This document shows, one piece after another, positions 1 to 5,929 of a stretch of 8,238 bases of DNA (positions within the stretch are counted from its first letter, which is position 1; each line of letters opens with the position of its first letter). The notes beneath the pieces were generated by a model. The model was not told the origin of the DNA, did not search any database, and saw nothing but the letters and a program-made list of their open reading frames with translations. The translations under genes and the position numbers were made by a program. This stretch comes from Bacteroidota bacterium (GTDB lineage: Bacteria > Bacteroidota > Bacteroidia > Chitinophagales > Chitinophagaceae). The DNA lies in assembly GCA_023436685.1 (NCBI GenBank), contig JAEZIL010000296.1, positions 1 to 8,238 of the forward strand, in the 5' to 3' direction.

Positions 1-159
1 GTCTACGCCGTTGCGCAAAAAATGCAGCGTAATAGCACGATACATAGCACCACTATCTATATAGGTGTATTCCAGTTTTTTGGCAAGTTCGCGGGCAAGC
101 GTACTCTTACCACAAGAGGAGAACCCATCAATAGCTATTATGATCTTTGGCGCTGGCAT
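1..159 (-). CDS. cmk: Cytidylate kinase, N-terminal fragment (runs off left edge)
   Basis: Cytidylate kinase is a cytoplasmic enzyme that phosphorylates CMP and dCMP with ATP in pyrimidine nucleotide supply. Only the first 53 residues are inside the window. They begin [12 protein letters not shown] and carry a P-loop of the CMP-kinase kind (GFSSCGKST, residues 12-20), followed by the substrate-side motif [10 protein letters not shown] (residues 33-42), which is highly typical of Cmk. The ATG at 157-159 places the first beta strand right after the start, as is usual for the family. An in-frame ATG at 175-177 would add six residues (MPEICS), with a stop codon just upstream of it, so it remains possible. 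The gene lies downstream of the Kazal-like gene but is separated from it by a hairpin at 233-256, so it probably has its own promoter near 191-198. Seen: motifs and frame. Known: the family function. Identification is firm despite the truncation. Confidence 0.93.
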   Translation of the reverse strand, partial: MPAPKIIIAIDGFSSCGKSTLARELAKKLEYTYIDSGAMYRAITLHFLRNGVD

Positions 160-190
160 ACTGCAAATTTCAGGCATCGGTAGCTAAATT

Positions 191-198
191 CAAATATT
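191..198 (-). promoter_or_regulatory. Possible -7 box for cmk
   Basis: The minus strand reads AATATTTG here, matching five of the six fixed positions of the Bacteroidota -7 consensus TAnnTTTG. It lies 31 bases before the cmk ATG at 159 and just after the preceding terminator hairpin, where a new promoter would be expected. No TTTG -33 box sits at the usual 19-base spacing, so this is a weak call. Confidence 0.3.
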
Positions 199-232
199 GG
201 TTTTGTTATTTTAAAACTATATATTAATAGAA

Positions 233-256
233 AGGCAGCCCCGCTAAGGGCTGCCT
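233..256 (-). terminator. Rho-independent-like hairpin after the Kazal-like gene
   Basis: A perfect 9-bp stem (AGGCAGCCC at 233-241 with GGGCTGCCT at 248-256) encloses a 6-base loop. On the minus strand it begins 21 bases past the stop codon of the Kazal-like gene and is followed by a modest T-rich run (TTTCTATTAATATA). Its position between that gene and cmk makes it the probable terminator of the former. The poor U-tract is common in this phylum. Confidence 0.72.
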
Positions 257-277
257 GTATTAGAGGTCTTTTCTAAC

Positions 278-517
278 TTATTTTACAAAGTTGATACCTG
301 CTTTGTTAGCCTCGCAAAGGTTGCAATATTTTTTGCCATCGCAGCCTATAACGCCGGGGCAGGCCGTAGGGCAAACATCATCTTTATGCCTTGCCTTTGT
401 TACAGCGCTTTCACAATAGCCATCCTGATCTTCTTTATTGCATGCTGTAAATGTACACATGCCAAAAACTGCAACTGTGAATAAGCCGGATACTAATGCG
501 GAAGTGTATTTTCTCAT
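278..517 (-). CDS. Small Kazal-like cysteine-rich lipoprotein
   Basis: This 79-residue protein has a basic start (MRKY), a hydrophobic stretch at about residues 7-25 and a lipobox-like FTAC ending at Cys26, so export and lipid anchoring are likely. The mature part has six cysteines (35, 49, 53, 59, 65, 68). The segment CDGKKYCNLCEAN (59-71) resembles the Kazal core C-G-x-D-G-x-x-Y-x-N-x-C, including the Tyr-x(3)-Cys spacing, but the usual Cys-Gly-x-Asp spacing is shortened to Cys-Asp. Kazal domains normally inhibit serine proteases, and an inhibitory or purely structural role here is inference. The 49-base gap to the dipeptidase stop codon holds a weak TATATTTA -7 box, so it may have its own promoter or be co-transcribed with the dipeptidase. 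A real gene is likely because of the signal peptide, the cysteine pattern and the following terminator. Confidence 0.8.
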   Translation of the reverse strand: MRKYTSALVSGLFTVAVFGMCTFTACNKEDQDGYCESAVTKARHKDDVCPTACPGVIGCDGKKYCNLCEANKAGINFVK

Positions 518-538
518 ATAAACTTTCAGGTTTGGCTA

Positions 539-546
539 TAAATATA
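539..546 (-). promoter_or_regulatory. Possible -7 box for the Kazal-like gene
   Basis: The minus strand reads TATATTTA, five of six fixed positions of TAnnTTTG, 21 bases before the ATG at 517. The region is very A/T-rich, so a chance match is possible, and no clear -33 TTTG is present. Confidence 0.25.
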
Positions 547-566
547 GAAAAATTTGGAAATTTTTT

Positions 567-1940
567 CTAGTTCTTGCTCATTTCTGTAAGATACTTGTGG
601 AAGTACGGTATTGTCTCAATTCCTTTGAAGTAATTGTAGATATCATACTTCTCGTTGGGCGAGTGGATATTATCGTTATCCAGCCCAAAACCAAGCAATA
701 CGGTCTTTAGGCCCAGTACCTTTTCAAACAAGGCTATGATGGGTATACTTCCGCCACCGCGTGTAGGTATAGGATCTTTGCCAAAAGCTGTTTTTATAGC
801 TTCTGCCGCTGCTTTGTAAGCAACTGAATCTGTAGGTGTCACTACTGGTTCGCCGCCGTGGTGAGGCGTTACTTTTACGGTAACTGATTCAGGCGCTATG
901 CTTTCAAAGTGTTTTTGGAATATTTCCGATATCTCTTCAGAGCTTTGGTGAGGCACCAGGCGCATAGATATTTTTGCATTGGCTTTTGAAGGCAGTACGG
1001 TTTTAGCGCCTTCGCCGGTATAGCCACCCCATATACCATTTACATCAAGGGTAGGGCGTATACCTGTACGCTCCATAGTAGTGTAGCCTTTTTCACCCCA
1101 TACATCTTTTACGTTCAGGTCTTTTTTATATTCTTCCAGGTCGAATGGTGCATTGTTCAAAGCTTTGCGGTCGGCATCGCTCAGGTTATCAACTTTATCG
1201 TAAAACGCAGGTATGGTAATATGGTTATTCTCGTCGTGCAGCGAAGCGATCATTTTGCACAATATATTGATAGGGTTGGCAACAGCACCACCATACACAC
1301 CGCTATGCAGGTCGCGGTTAGGGCCTACTACTTCTACTTCCATATATGCAAGGCCACGTAAGCCTGTTTCCAGCGAAGGATGCTCCATACTGATCATCGA
1401 AGTATCAGACACCAATACGATATCTGCCTTCAGTTTTTCCTTATTGCCTTCCAGAAATTTGCCCAGGTTCGACGAGCCTACCTCTTCCTCTCCTTCTATC
1501 ATAAATTTGATATTGCAGGGCAGGGTATTGGTTTTTACCATTACTTCCAGCGCCTTTACGTGCATGAACATCTGTCCTTTATCGTCACAAGCGCCGCGGG
1601 CATATATTTTCTCGTCTTTTATCACCGGCTCAAACGGGCCGCTGTGCCATAGTTCCAAAGGATCGGCTGGTTGAACGTCATAGTGGCCATATACAAGTAC
1701 CGTGGGTTTAGAGGAGTCAATTATCTTCTCACCATACACTATGGGGTGTCCTTCAGTAGGGCATATTTCTGCTTTATCGCAACCGGCTTTCAGCAGGCTG
1801 TCTTTTACAGCTTCAGCGCAACGGGCTACATCAGCTTTATATTTACTGTCTGCACTTACCGATGGTATGCGCAACAGATCGAGCAATTCATCAAGAAAGC
1901 GTTGTTTGTTTTGGGATAAATAATCGTTCCAAACTTGCAT
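567..1940 (-). CDS. M20-family dipeptidase / metallopeptidase
   Basis: A cytoplasmic di-zinc peptidase of the M20 family (carnosinase/PepV-like), predicted to cleave dipeptides or other short peptides. Numbering from the ATG at 1938-1940 (457 aa), the metal and catalytic residues are all present: His86 (GHYDVQP), bridging Asp119 (GACDDKG), general base Glu152 and ligand Glu153 (EGEEEVGS), Asp179 (VSDTS) and His427 (NIHSPNE). The lid domain carries the conserved His212 (DLHSGVYGG), and a GGGSIPI loop is seen near residue 398. There is no signal peptide. The frame stays open to an ATG at 1994, which would add 18 residues (MVASNVPNC...). I prefer 1940 because the first helix of the family (WNDYLSQNK..FLDELLDLLRIPS) starts just after it, and because a TACTTTTG -7 box lies between the two ATGs. 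The gene is divergent from the glycosyltransferase. The exact substrate cannot be told from sequence. Confidence 0.93.
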   Translation of the reverse strand: MQVWNDYLSQNKQRFLDELLDLLRIPSVSADSKYKADVARCAEAVKDSLLKAGCDKAEICPTEGHPIVYGEKIIDSSKPTVLVYGHYDVQPADPLELWHSGPFEPVIKDEKIYARGACDDKGQMFMHVKALEVMVKTNTLPCNIKFMIEGEEEVGSSNLGKFLEGNKEKLKADIVLVSDTSMISMEHPSLETGLRGLAYMEVEVVGPNRDLHSGVYGGAVANPINILCKMIASLHDENNHITIPAFYDKVDNLSDADRKALNNAPFDLEEYKKDLNVKDVWGEKGYTTMERTGIRPTLDVNGIWGGYTGEGAKTVLPSKANAKISMRLVPHQSSEEISEIFQKHFESIAPESVTVKVTPHHGGEPVVTPTDSVAYKAAAEAIKTAFGKDPIPTRGGGSIPIIALFEKVLGLKTVLLGFGLDNDNIHSPNEKYDIYNYFKGIETIPYFHKYLTEMSKN

Positions 1941-1958
1941 ATTGAAAATTTTAGAGTC

Positions 1959-1966
1959 CAAAAGTA
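1959..1966 (-). promoter_or_regulatory. -7 box of the dipeptidase promoter
   Basis: The minus strand reads TACTTTTG, a full match to the Bacteroidota -7 consensus TAnnTTTG. It ends 18 bases before the ATG at 1940. Transcription starting about 5-7 bases past it would exclude the upstream ATG at 1994, which supports the shorter protein. No good TTTG -33 box is seen at 17-20 bases upstream. Confidence 0.45.
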
Positions 1967-2054
1967 TACAATTCGGCACATTGCTTGCTACCATTTAAAG
2001 AAAATCACTTCCATTTTACCACTATCTAAATACAGGACAATATCTTAGCCCTCC

Positions 2055-3611
2055 ATGTTTACAAAGTTTATAAAACCTATTCCCCCGTTACTGCCAGGAG
2101 TTTTGTTATTGATGCTAACTGTTATTGTGGGGCTTTGTACTTATCAAGATTATGGCATCAGTTGGGATGAGCCCATTCAAAGAGAGATGGGAGAGGTGAG
2201 TTATAACTATATCTTTAATAACGACCCTAAGTTGCTTACCTATATCGAGAAAGACCATGGTGTAGCATTTGAGGTACCGTTGATATTAATAGAAAGAGCT
2301 ATTGATACTAAAACCAGCCGGGATGTTTACTTAATGAGGCATCTGGTGGGGCATTTGTTCTTTCTATTATGCTGTTTCTCTGGGTATGTGCTGGTTCAAA
2401 ACCTGTTTAAAAAGCAATGGCTCTCAAGTTTAGCTTTTTTGATGCTGGTATTTCATCCGCGTATATATGCACATTCTTTTTTTAATAGTAAAGATGTTCC
2501 ATTATTAGGCATGTTTGTAGTGTGCTTTATGTTGGCTGAAATTGCTTTTAGAAAAGATAAAAGGTGGATATATGTATTACTAGGCTTAGCAATAGGGTAT
2601 GCCAGTTCTATACGTATCCTGGGTATCATATTGTTAGGCCCGGTGATGTTGTTTTTTCTGTTCGATATTATAAGTAAAAGGAAAGATAAGCATGCTTCTT
2701 TAAGAATAGTATCACATGCTTTTGCGTTGCTGCTAGGTGCTTGTATATCATTGTATATAACCTTTCCTACACTTTGGCCATCTCCGGTACGCAATTTTAT
2801 AGCAGTATTTGAAAGTTTATCACATTTTCGCTGGGAGAATGGTGTTGTATTCATGGGGCGCGATATCTTAAGTACTCAGCTTCCATTTTATTATCTGCCT
2901 GTATGGATGGGCATTTCTACTCCTGTTATATGGCTATTGGCAGGAATAGCAGGCCCCATACTTCTGATATTCAGATTAGTGAAACAGCCGTTGCTATATG
3001 TTCACAATAGACCGGAAAGAAACTATCTGCTGTATTTTTTCTGTTTCATTTTCCCATTGCTAATGATCATATTACTGGGGTCGGTAGTGTACGATGATTG
3101 GAGACATGTGTATTTTGTATATCCGGCATTTGTACTTTTAGGTATATACGCTCTTAATAAGCTAAGCCAGTTTAAAGTAAAACCATTGATACTGGTTTTA
3201 TGTATTATTCAGTTGGTTGATGTGGGTGTATATATGGTGCGTAGTCATCCACATCAGCAGGTATATTTTAACTACTTAGTGTCTCATAAGCCCGAATACT
3301 TACGTAAAAATTACGACTTCGACTACTGGGGTAGCAGTTGCAAGCAAGGCCTGGAATATATACTGGCAAATGATACCTCTTCCAAGGTTCGCATATTCGA
3401 ATCGTTGGCACCTGTTTACTATGCATCTATTATGCTAACGCAGCAGCAGAAAGAACGTATACAATTCGTAGACAGGAATGACTTCCCTTATTATTTCATA
3501 ACCAACTTCAGGGGGCATACAGATGATTATATGCCGCCTGAAGTTAGCGATGTATTTTACGAGGAGAAAGTGTTAAATAGCACTATAATGAGAGTTTACC
3601 GCTGCAGATAA
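2055..3611 (+). CDS. Multi-pass GT-C glycosyltransferase, family 39-like
   Basis: A 518-residue inner-membrane protein with roughly ten or eleven hydrophobic segments (for example about 12-30, 95-115, 122-138, 148-165, 171-205, 218-238, 285-307, 325-343, 352-368 and 376-394). After the first segment comes GISWDEP (34-40), the acidic pair expected in the first periplasmic loop of GT-C enzymes (PMT/ArnT type). Other family-like blocks are FHPRIYAHSFFNSKD (133-147) and DDWRHVYFVYP (347-357). The tail has the YFN...DFDYWGSS pattern (404-428) seen in family 39-like proteins. Such enzymes move a sugar from a polyprenyl-phosphate donor onto lipid, glycan or protein outside the membrane; donor and acceptor here are unknown. 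No glycan-synthesis genes flank it. A TATCTTAG at 2041 is too close to the ATG to be a convincing promoter. The stop codon abuts the stop of the convergent RRM gene. Confidence 0.85.
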   Translation: MFTKFIKPIPPLLPGVLLLMLTVIVGLCTYQDYGISWDEPIQREMGEVSYNYIFNNDPKLLTYIEKDHGVAFEVPLILIERAIDTKTSRDVYLMRHLVGHLFFLLCCFSGYVLVQNLFKKQWLSSLAFLMLVFHPRIYAHSFFNSKDVPLLGMFVVCFMLAEIAFRKDKRWIYVLLGLAIGYASSIRILGIILLGPVMLFFLFDIISKRKDKHASLRIVSHAFALLLGACISLYITFPTLWPSPVRNFIAVFESLSHFRWENGVVFMGRDILSTQLPFYYLPVWMGISTPVIWLLAGIAGPILLIFRLVKQPLLYVHNRPERNYLLYFFCFIFPLLMIILLGSVVYDDWRHVYFVYPAFVLLGIYALNKLSQFKVKPLILVLCIIQLVDVGVYMVRSHPHQQVYFNYLVSHKPEYLRKNYDFDYWGSSCKQGLEYILANDTSSKVRIFESLAPVYYASIMLTQQQKERIQFVDRNDFPYYFITNFRGHTDDYMPPEVSDVFYEEKVLNSTIMRVYRCR

Positions 3612-3622
3612 TTACAAGCGGT
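3598..3622. other. Short inverted repeat across two abutting stop codons
   Basis: ACCGCT (3598-3603) and AGCGGT (3617-3622) form a 6-bp inverted repeat around a 13-base spacer. The spacer contains TAATTA at 3609-3614, which is the TAA stop of the glycosyltransferase followed directly by the TAA stop of the RRM gene read on the other strand. It might act as a weak bidirectional terminator, but neither side has a T-run, so that role is inference. Confidence 0.4.
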
Positions 3623-4163
3623 TGAACTTATCATCGTCATTAGTGTTCTGATTGTTGTTATACCCCTGGCTACCGCTATTGTAGTTGCTTTCGCGGTTAT
3701 AGCCGCCTGTGCTGCGGTCATTGTTATAGTTGCGTTCGCCACTACTCCGGTTGTTGCTGTAGCTGCGGTCGCTGTTGAAATTGCGTTCGCCACGATCGCT
3801 ATTGTACCCCCCACCACTACTATTACGGTTATAGCCACCACCTTGGCGGTTGTTGTTGCCACCGCGGTTAAAACCACCTCCTCTGTTACCGCCACCCTGA
3901 CGGTTATTGCTTCCGCCCTGGTTCTTTGGTTTAGATTCTTTTACAGATATGATTGTACCTTGAAAATAAGTAGTGTCCAGGTTATCAATTGCATCCAGTG
4001 CGTGAAATTTGTCTTCCATTTCTACAAAGCCAAAGCCACGGGGAAGGCCTGTTGCATTGTCGATAGGTATTTTTACGCTAAGCACTACACCAAATTCTGC
4101 GAAAGCTTGTCTTAATGCATCTTCGGTAGTTTCGGGGCTAAGATTGCCAATAAAAAGGTTCAT
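3612..4163 (-). CDS. RRM RNA-binding protein with Gly/Asn/Arg-rich tail
   Basis: A 183-residue cytoplasmic protein. Residues 2-76 form a single RNA recognition motif with RNP2 LFIGNL (3-8) and RNP1 RGFGFVEM (42-49), whose aromatic residues contact single-stranded RNA in this family. Residues from about 80 onward are low-complexity and rich in Gly, Asn, Arg, Ser and Tyr, with two RGG tripeptides (94-96, 100-102) and a 17-residue near-repeat beginning at the two GERN motifs. The end is acidic (NDDDKFNRL). Short RRM proteins of this type are common in Bacteroidota and cyanobacteria and act in post-transcriptional control; the target RNAs are unknown. The long tail may promote self-association, which is inference. 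The ATG at 4163 is correct because RNP2 starts at residue 3. A possible promoter at 4244-4272 would give a leader of about 75 bases. Confidence 0.93.
   Translation of the reverse strand: MNLFIGNLSPETTEDALRQAFAEFGVVLSVKIPIDNATGLPRGFGFVEMEDKFHALDAIDNLDTTYFQGTIISVKESKPKNQGGSNNRQGGGNRGGGFNRGGNNNRQGGGYNRNSSGGGYNSDRGERNFNSDRSYSNNRSSGERNYNNDRSTGGYNRESNYNSGSQGYNNNQNTNDDDKFNRL
3711..3793 (-). repeat. Direct near-repeat (51-base period) in the RRM tail
   Basis: Two 32-base copies at 3711-3742 and 3762-3793 match at 27 of 32 positions and are offset by 51 bases (17 codons). They encode GERNYNNDRS and GERNFNSDRS. The repeat preserves the reading frame, consistent with growth of the low-complexity tail by slippage or unequal recombination. 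Confidence 0.75.
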
Positions 4164-4243
4164 GTTCGTTTAAAATTATTTAGACTTTTTGTGGTACACC
4201 ATAAAAATGAAACCAGTAAGCCTGTAAGCGATGTTGTGTAGGG

Positions 4244-4272
4244 TAAAGATAAGTAAATAATCATGATACAAT
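4244..4272 (-). promoter_or_regulatory. Possible promoter for the RRM gene
   Basis: On the minus strand ATTG (4269-4272) is followed after 17 bases by TATCTTTA (4244-4251), which fits five of six fixed positions of TAnnTTTG. It lies in the 184-base divergent gap between the RRM gene and the cytochrome gene. I see no other conserved element, RNA gene or strong hairpin in that gap. For the cytochrome only a weak TAATTTTA at 4319-4326 stands out on the plus strand. Confidence 0.33.
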
Positions 4273-4347
4273 TGGTATATAAACCGTGATTTTCATAGGA
4301 TTTTTAGTGCATTATCTGTAATTTTAAAATCCCCCTTATACAATAGA

Positions 4348-5355
4348 ATGACACAGATTTTACGTTTAAGAACGGTTGCGGTTCTCATATTATTAACCTT
4401 GTTTTCTATCATAATATCCTGTCGGCAGTCTGCCAATACAAATAAGGATCATGGCATGAAGAGTAATGACACACTCTTTACGCCTCCCGATACAAGTACC
4501 ATACCTCACGATGAGTATGGTGATATGGTACGTTACGGTAGAGAACTGATAGTAAACACCGCGTATTACCTGGGGCCAGATGGAACTGTAGGACACTACC
4601 TGAACAATAAGATGAACTGTGGCAACTGCCACCTGGATGCAGGCACCCGTCCCTATGGCTTAAACTATTTCAGCTCACATGCCCGTTACCCTCAATATAG
4701 GGGGCGGGAAAACCGCATACTTACGCTTGCTGAACGTATCAATAACTGTATTGAACGGCCTCACCACGGCAGGCCAATGCCACTTGATAGCAAAGAGATG
4801 GTAGCAATGGTATCTTACATGCGCTGGCTATCGCAAGGAGTACCTACTGGCAAGCGTGTGCCCGGCGATGGCGGCATAGAGCTTAAATACCCCGATCGTG
4901 CTGCAGACCCGGCTAAAGGAGCTATTGTATATACAGAGCATTGCGCCCGTTGCCATGGTGCAGAAGGGCAGGGCCAGTTTAAGCCCGACTCGAGCGGCTA
5001 TATATATCCACCACTATGGGGGCCGCATAGCTATGAGAACGGTTCAAGCATGCACCGTGTATTAAAGGCAGCAAGGTTCATTAAAGCCAATATGCCTCAT
5101 AATATAGCTACCTGGGATAAGCCTGTGCTTACCGATGAACAAGCGATTGACGTAGCGGCTTTCGTAAACGATGACCGTATACATAGCAGGCCCCAAATGA
5201 ATAACGCAAGAGGCTATGAGAATGAGTTAAGGAAACCAATTGACTACGATGCTCCACCATTCCCCGATGGTTTCTCTGCAGAGCAGCATAAGCTTGGCCC
5301 ATATCAGCCCATTATCGACTACCATAAGCAGCATAACCTGCCCGTAATATTTTAA
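4348..5355 (+). CDS. Dihaem cytochrome c lipoprotein, TsdA-like
   Basis: A 335-residue exported dihaem cytochrome c. The N-terminus has a hydrophobic signal and a lipobox IISC with Cys25 as the likely lipid anchor. Haem 1 is bound by CGNCH (91-95). It is followed by the block YPQYRGRENRILTLAERINNC (114-134), GRPMPLDSKEMVAMVSYMRWLS (141-162), typical of the TsdA/SoxA-related fold. Cys134 is the candidate distal ligand giving the unusual His/Cys haem of thiosulfate dehydrogenases. Haem 2 is bound by CARCH (199-203), with YPPLWGPHSYENG (220-232) and FIKANMP (244-250), where Met249 is a candidate axial ligand. A tail of about 55 residues follows (DYDAPPFPDGFSAEQHKLGPY). TsdA joins two thiosulfates to tetrathionate or runs in reverse; that activity here is inference. 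No TsdB or other redox partner is adjacent. It converges on the unknown gene at 5378. Confidence 0.85.
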   Translation: MTQILRLRTVAVLILLTLFSIIISCRQSANTNKDHGMKSNDTLFTPPDTSTIPHDEYGDMVRYGRELIVNTAYYLGPDGTVGHYLNNKMNCGNCHLDAGTRPYGLNYFSSHARYPQYRGRENRILTLAERINNCIERPHHGRPMPLDSKEMVAMVSYMRWLSQGVPTGKRVPGDGGIELKYPDRAADPAKGAIVYTEHCARCHGAEGQGQFKPDSSGYIYPPLWGPHSYENGSSMHRVLKAARFIKANMPHNIATWDKPVLTDEQAIDVAAFVNDDRIHSRPQMNNARGYENELRKPIDYDAPPFPDGFSAEQHKLGPYQPIIDYHKQHNLPVIF

Positions 5356-5364
5356 AGAACTTTA

Positions 5365-5389
5365 GAAGGTGAGTAAGCTACTCACCTTC
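5365..5389. terminator. Bidirectional hairpin between convergent genes, covering a stop codon
   Basis: A perfect 11-bp stem, GAAGGTGAGTA (5365-5375) with TACTCACCTTC (5379-5389), closes on a 3-base loop. It starts 10 bases after the cytochrome stop codon and includes the last codons and TAG stop (5378-5380) of the minus-strand unknown gene. On the plus strand it is followed by GGTTTTAG. On the minus strand T-rich sequence follows only loosely (TAAAGTTCTTTAAAAT). Its position between two convergent genes makes a shared terminator likely. Confidence 0.68.
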
Positions 5390-5848
5390 GGTTTTAGGTG
5401 CCAACTGGAAGGTTACTCCTCCCGTAAGGCCTACGCATACGTCAATATTTGTAAGGCGGAAATTGCCCAGTTTCAATTTCTGTTGGTAACCATCAGCTAC
5501 AAACAATGTTTTTACTATCGGGTTCAGCATGGCTTTGTCTTTATGTGCTGCCATTATACGTTCGCGCTCTTCAGCTGATATGTCTTTGATCTTAGAAAAA
5601 TGAAATGTTACATCGGGTGGTAGGCCTACAGTTACAGTGATAGCCGTGGTGCAAAACCCTATCTCTTCTATTATCGGAGGCAGGGTAAGCAGGTCGTTCA
5701 TAAAAGCTACCGACTTTTCTTTTGCTGAATCACTCATGTTGCCCAGTTTCTCTGATAGCTTATTGAGGCTGAAGCCTTCGAAGCTATCTAACATATTATC
5801 CTTGCTTTCTGAGACCTTTTCAGATACCTTATTGAATAAGTCTTTCAT
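5378..5848 (-). CDS. Conserved-looking protein of unknown function with duplicated beta motif
   Basis: I do not recognise this 156-residue protein. It has no signal peptide or membrane segment. Residues 1-55 look helical, charged and Ser/Lys-rich (MKDLFNKVSEKVSESKD). The rest is compact and beta-rich. Two 20-residue stretches align without gaps: residues 65-84 (FCTTAITVTVGLPPDVTFHF) and 130-149 (FRLTNIDVCVGLTGGVTFQL), with ten identities on the pattern F-x2-T-x-I-x-V-x-V-G-L-x3-V-T-F. A charged helix-like segment lies between them (ISAEERERIMAAHKDK, 90-105). This suggests an internal duplication of a beta hairpin, which is inference. Its ATG is 25 bases after the sucC terminator hairpin, leaving little room for a promoter, so it may be expressed by read-through from sucC. 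The base composition resembles its neighbours, so there is no sign of recent transfer. Confidence 0.82.
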   Translation of the reverse strand: MKDLFNKVSEKVSESKDNMLDSFEGFSLNKLSEKLGNMSDSAKEKSVAFMNDLLTLPPIIEEIGFCTTAITVTVGLPPDVTFHFSKIKDISAEERERIMAAHKDKAMLNPIVKTLFVADGYQQKLKLGNFRLTNIDVCVGLTGGVTFQLAPKTEGE

Positions 5849-5873
5849 TGTGTTGTGTTTTTTGTGCTAATGA

Positions 5874-5907
5874 AAATAGGCTACCTTCTGTGGAAGATAG
5901 CCTATTT
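5874..5907 (-). terminator. Terminator hairpin after sucC
   Basis: AAATAGGCTA (5874-5883) pairs perfectly with TAGCCTATTT (5898-5907). After one C/A mismatch, CTTC (5885-5888) pairs with GAAG (5893-5896) around the loop TGTG. On the minus strand the stem ends in TATTTT and continues TTTTCATT, a fair U-run, 22 bases after the sucC stop codon. It may also limit read-through into the unknown gene at 5848. Confidence 0.78.
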
Positions 5908-5929
5908 ATATATTGTTTCATTTTCAGTA

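Noticed and set aside
546..568. A/T-only inverted repeat (AGAAAAATTT / AAATTTTTTCT) at the dipeptidase stop codon
   Set aside because: It might act as a weak terminator, but the pairing is all A/T apart from one G-C pair and needs a bulge. It is expected by chance in such A/T-rich sequence.
1213..1674. Plus-strand 153-codon open frame inside the dipeptidase gene
   Set aside because: It is antisense to conserved M20 catalytic blocks, and its translation shows no family-like pattern. Other plus-strand frames at 1380-1652, 1671-1919 and 1702-1923 are shadows for the same reason.
278..1940. Functional link between the dipeptidase and the Kazal-like putative inhibitor
   Set aside because: One is predicted cytoplasmic and the other a surface lipoprotein, and Kazal domains target serine proteases, not zinc dipeptidases. 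Adjacency alone does not support a joint system.
2041..2048. TATCTTAG as a promoter for the glycosyltransferase
   Set aside because: It lies six bases before the ATG with no TTTG at a fitting distance, so it would require a leaderless message. The evidence is too thin.
3596..3895. Minus-strand 99-codon frame rich in Ala, Thr and Val over the RRM tail
   Set aside because: It is an alternate frame of the low-complexity Gly/Asn/Arg-coding repeats, which explains its skewed composition. It has no signals of its own.
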